Source: RPRB01 sp035543115 (GTDB lineage: Bacteria; Myxococcota; Myxococcia; Myxococcales; Myxococcaceae). Taken from it: a stretch of DNA of 64,000 nt. Both the position numbers and the translations under genes were made by a program. Every line of letters begins with the position of its first letter. Within the stretch, counting starts at the first letter, position 1. The stretch lies in contig DATKKF010000059.1 of NCBI GenBank assembly GCA_035543115.1, positions 1 to 64,000 on the forward strand. Reading direction: 5' to 3'. Of the stretch, positions 63,826-64,000 are shown piece by piece. Under the pieces are notes generated by a model. It saw only the letters and a list, made by a program, of their open reading frames with translations. It searched no databases and was not told the origin of the DNA.

Positions 63826-63868
63826 GCGGGGTCCTCGCCGGTAAGCTCCCGCGGGGCGGCGACCCCGC
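63826..63868 (+). terminator. Hairpin after the flavin oxidoreductase gene
   Basis: GCGGGGTC (63826-63833) and GACCCCGC (63861-63868) are perfectly complementary and enclose a 27-base loop, in which a second GCGGGG copy could compete for pairing. It begins six bases after the stop codon. No T-tract follows. It may end or protect the transcript; confidence is low. Confidence 0.3.
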
Positions 63869-63926
63869 CAGCCGTCTGGTACGGCGCCTCGGGCACCGCA
63901 GCTAAGTCCATGGTGCGGGAGGCCCT

Positions 63927-64000
63927 GTGCGTGCATCGCTGCTGGTCGTGTCGCTTCTCGTGGTTCCCACGCTGGCCCTGGCGCAGGAGAGCCCGCCGCC
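63927..64000 (+). CDS. N-terminus of an exported protein, cut by the window end
   Basis: A GTG at 63927 with GGGAGG five bases upstream opens a frame reading MRASLLVVSLLVVPTLALAQ then ESPP, an excellent Sec signal peptide with cleavage after ALA. The window ends after 24 codons, so the mature protein is unknown. Confidence 0.6.
   Translation, partial: MRASLLVVSLLVVPTLALAQESPP

Overview
This is a 64 kb window of very GC-rich, densely packed bacterial DNA. Gene content points to an aerobic or facultative member of the Myxococcota (myxobacteria and relatives). The signs are an alternative complex III plus caa3 oxidase operon, a Ser/Thr kinase with a long helical C-terminus beside an FHA-sigma54 activator, many secreted lipoproteins and proteases, and a palindrome close to the LexA motif I recall for Myxococcus. 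This assignment is an inference from gene content, not a phylogeny. I see no tRNA, rRNA, CRISPR array, insertion sequence or prophage.

Layout. 1-5.5 kb: tail of an M14 carboxypeptidase, a copper-type P-ATPase, an orphan barstar-like protein, a phytoene-dehydrogenase-like flavoprotein and a small zinc-ribbon protein preceded by the LexA-like palindrome. 5.5-9.6 kb: an Mpo1-like membrane protein, the MsrPQ methionine sulfoxide repair pair and a beta-propeller lipoprotein. 9.6-11.4 kb: a leftward operon in which three genes each need a single-base correction, plus an unlisted 37-residue exported peptide. 11.4-16.2 kb: an M49-like peptidase, an FAD-protein remnant, an SPFH/NfeD pair, and a MarR regulator with a palindromic operator followed by a damaged GT87 gene. 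16.3-21.2 kb: DNA exonuclease, penicillin acylase and ATP-dependent DNA ligase joined by ATGA stop-start overlaps. 21.2-28.9 kb: subtilase lipoprotein, kinase, sigma54 activator and amidohydrolase.

29.0-43.2 kb is the respiratory block: ActA-ActF and a small anchored protein, then SCO1/SenC, caa3 oxidase subunits II (with heme c), I (type A2), III and IV, and a thioredoxin-TPR lipoprotein. The reading frames mostly overlap, so this looks like one transcription unit carrying electrons from quinol through alternative complex III to oxygen. A candidate promoter with a palindrome on its -10 box lies upstream.

43.2-64 kb: a CocE-type hydrolase; a repair cluster (damaged Nei glycosylase, Lhr helicase, HMCES/YedK); an outer-membrane barrel; a degenerate receiver protein; FAH hydrolase; flavin reductase; MATE exporter; thioesterase; 2-oxoacid dehydrogenase E1 alpha and beta; adenine phosphoribosyltransferase; a frameshifted fatty-acid desaturase; an AcuI-type reductase; a 2-hydroxyacid dehydrogenase; an old-yellow-enzyme reductase; and the start of an exported protein.

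The clearest anomaly is the number of broken genes (at least six). Four have single-base indels. Two (GT87 and Nei) also lack internal segments. Either the assembly carries uncorrected errors or this genome is accumulating pseudogenes. I did not find a wholly new defence or biosynthetic system. The best leads are the exonuclease-acylase-ligase coupling, the unlisted small ORFs, the three operator-like palindromes and the 9.6-11.4 kb operon.
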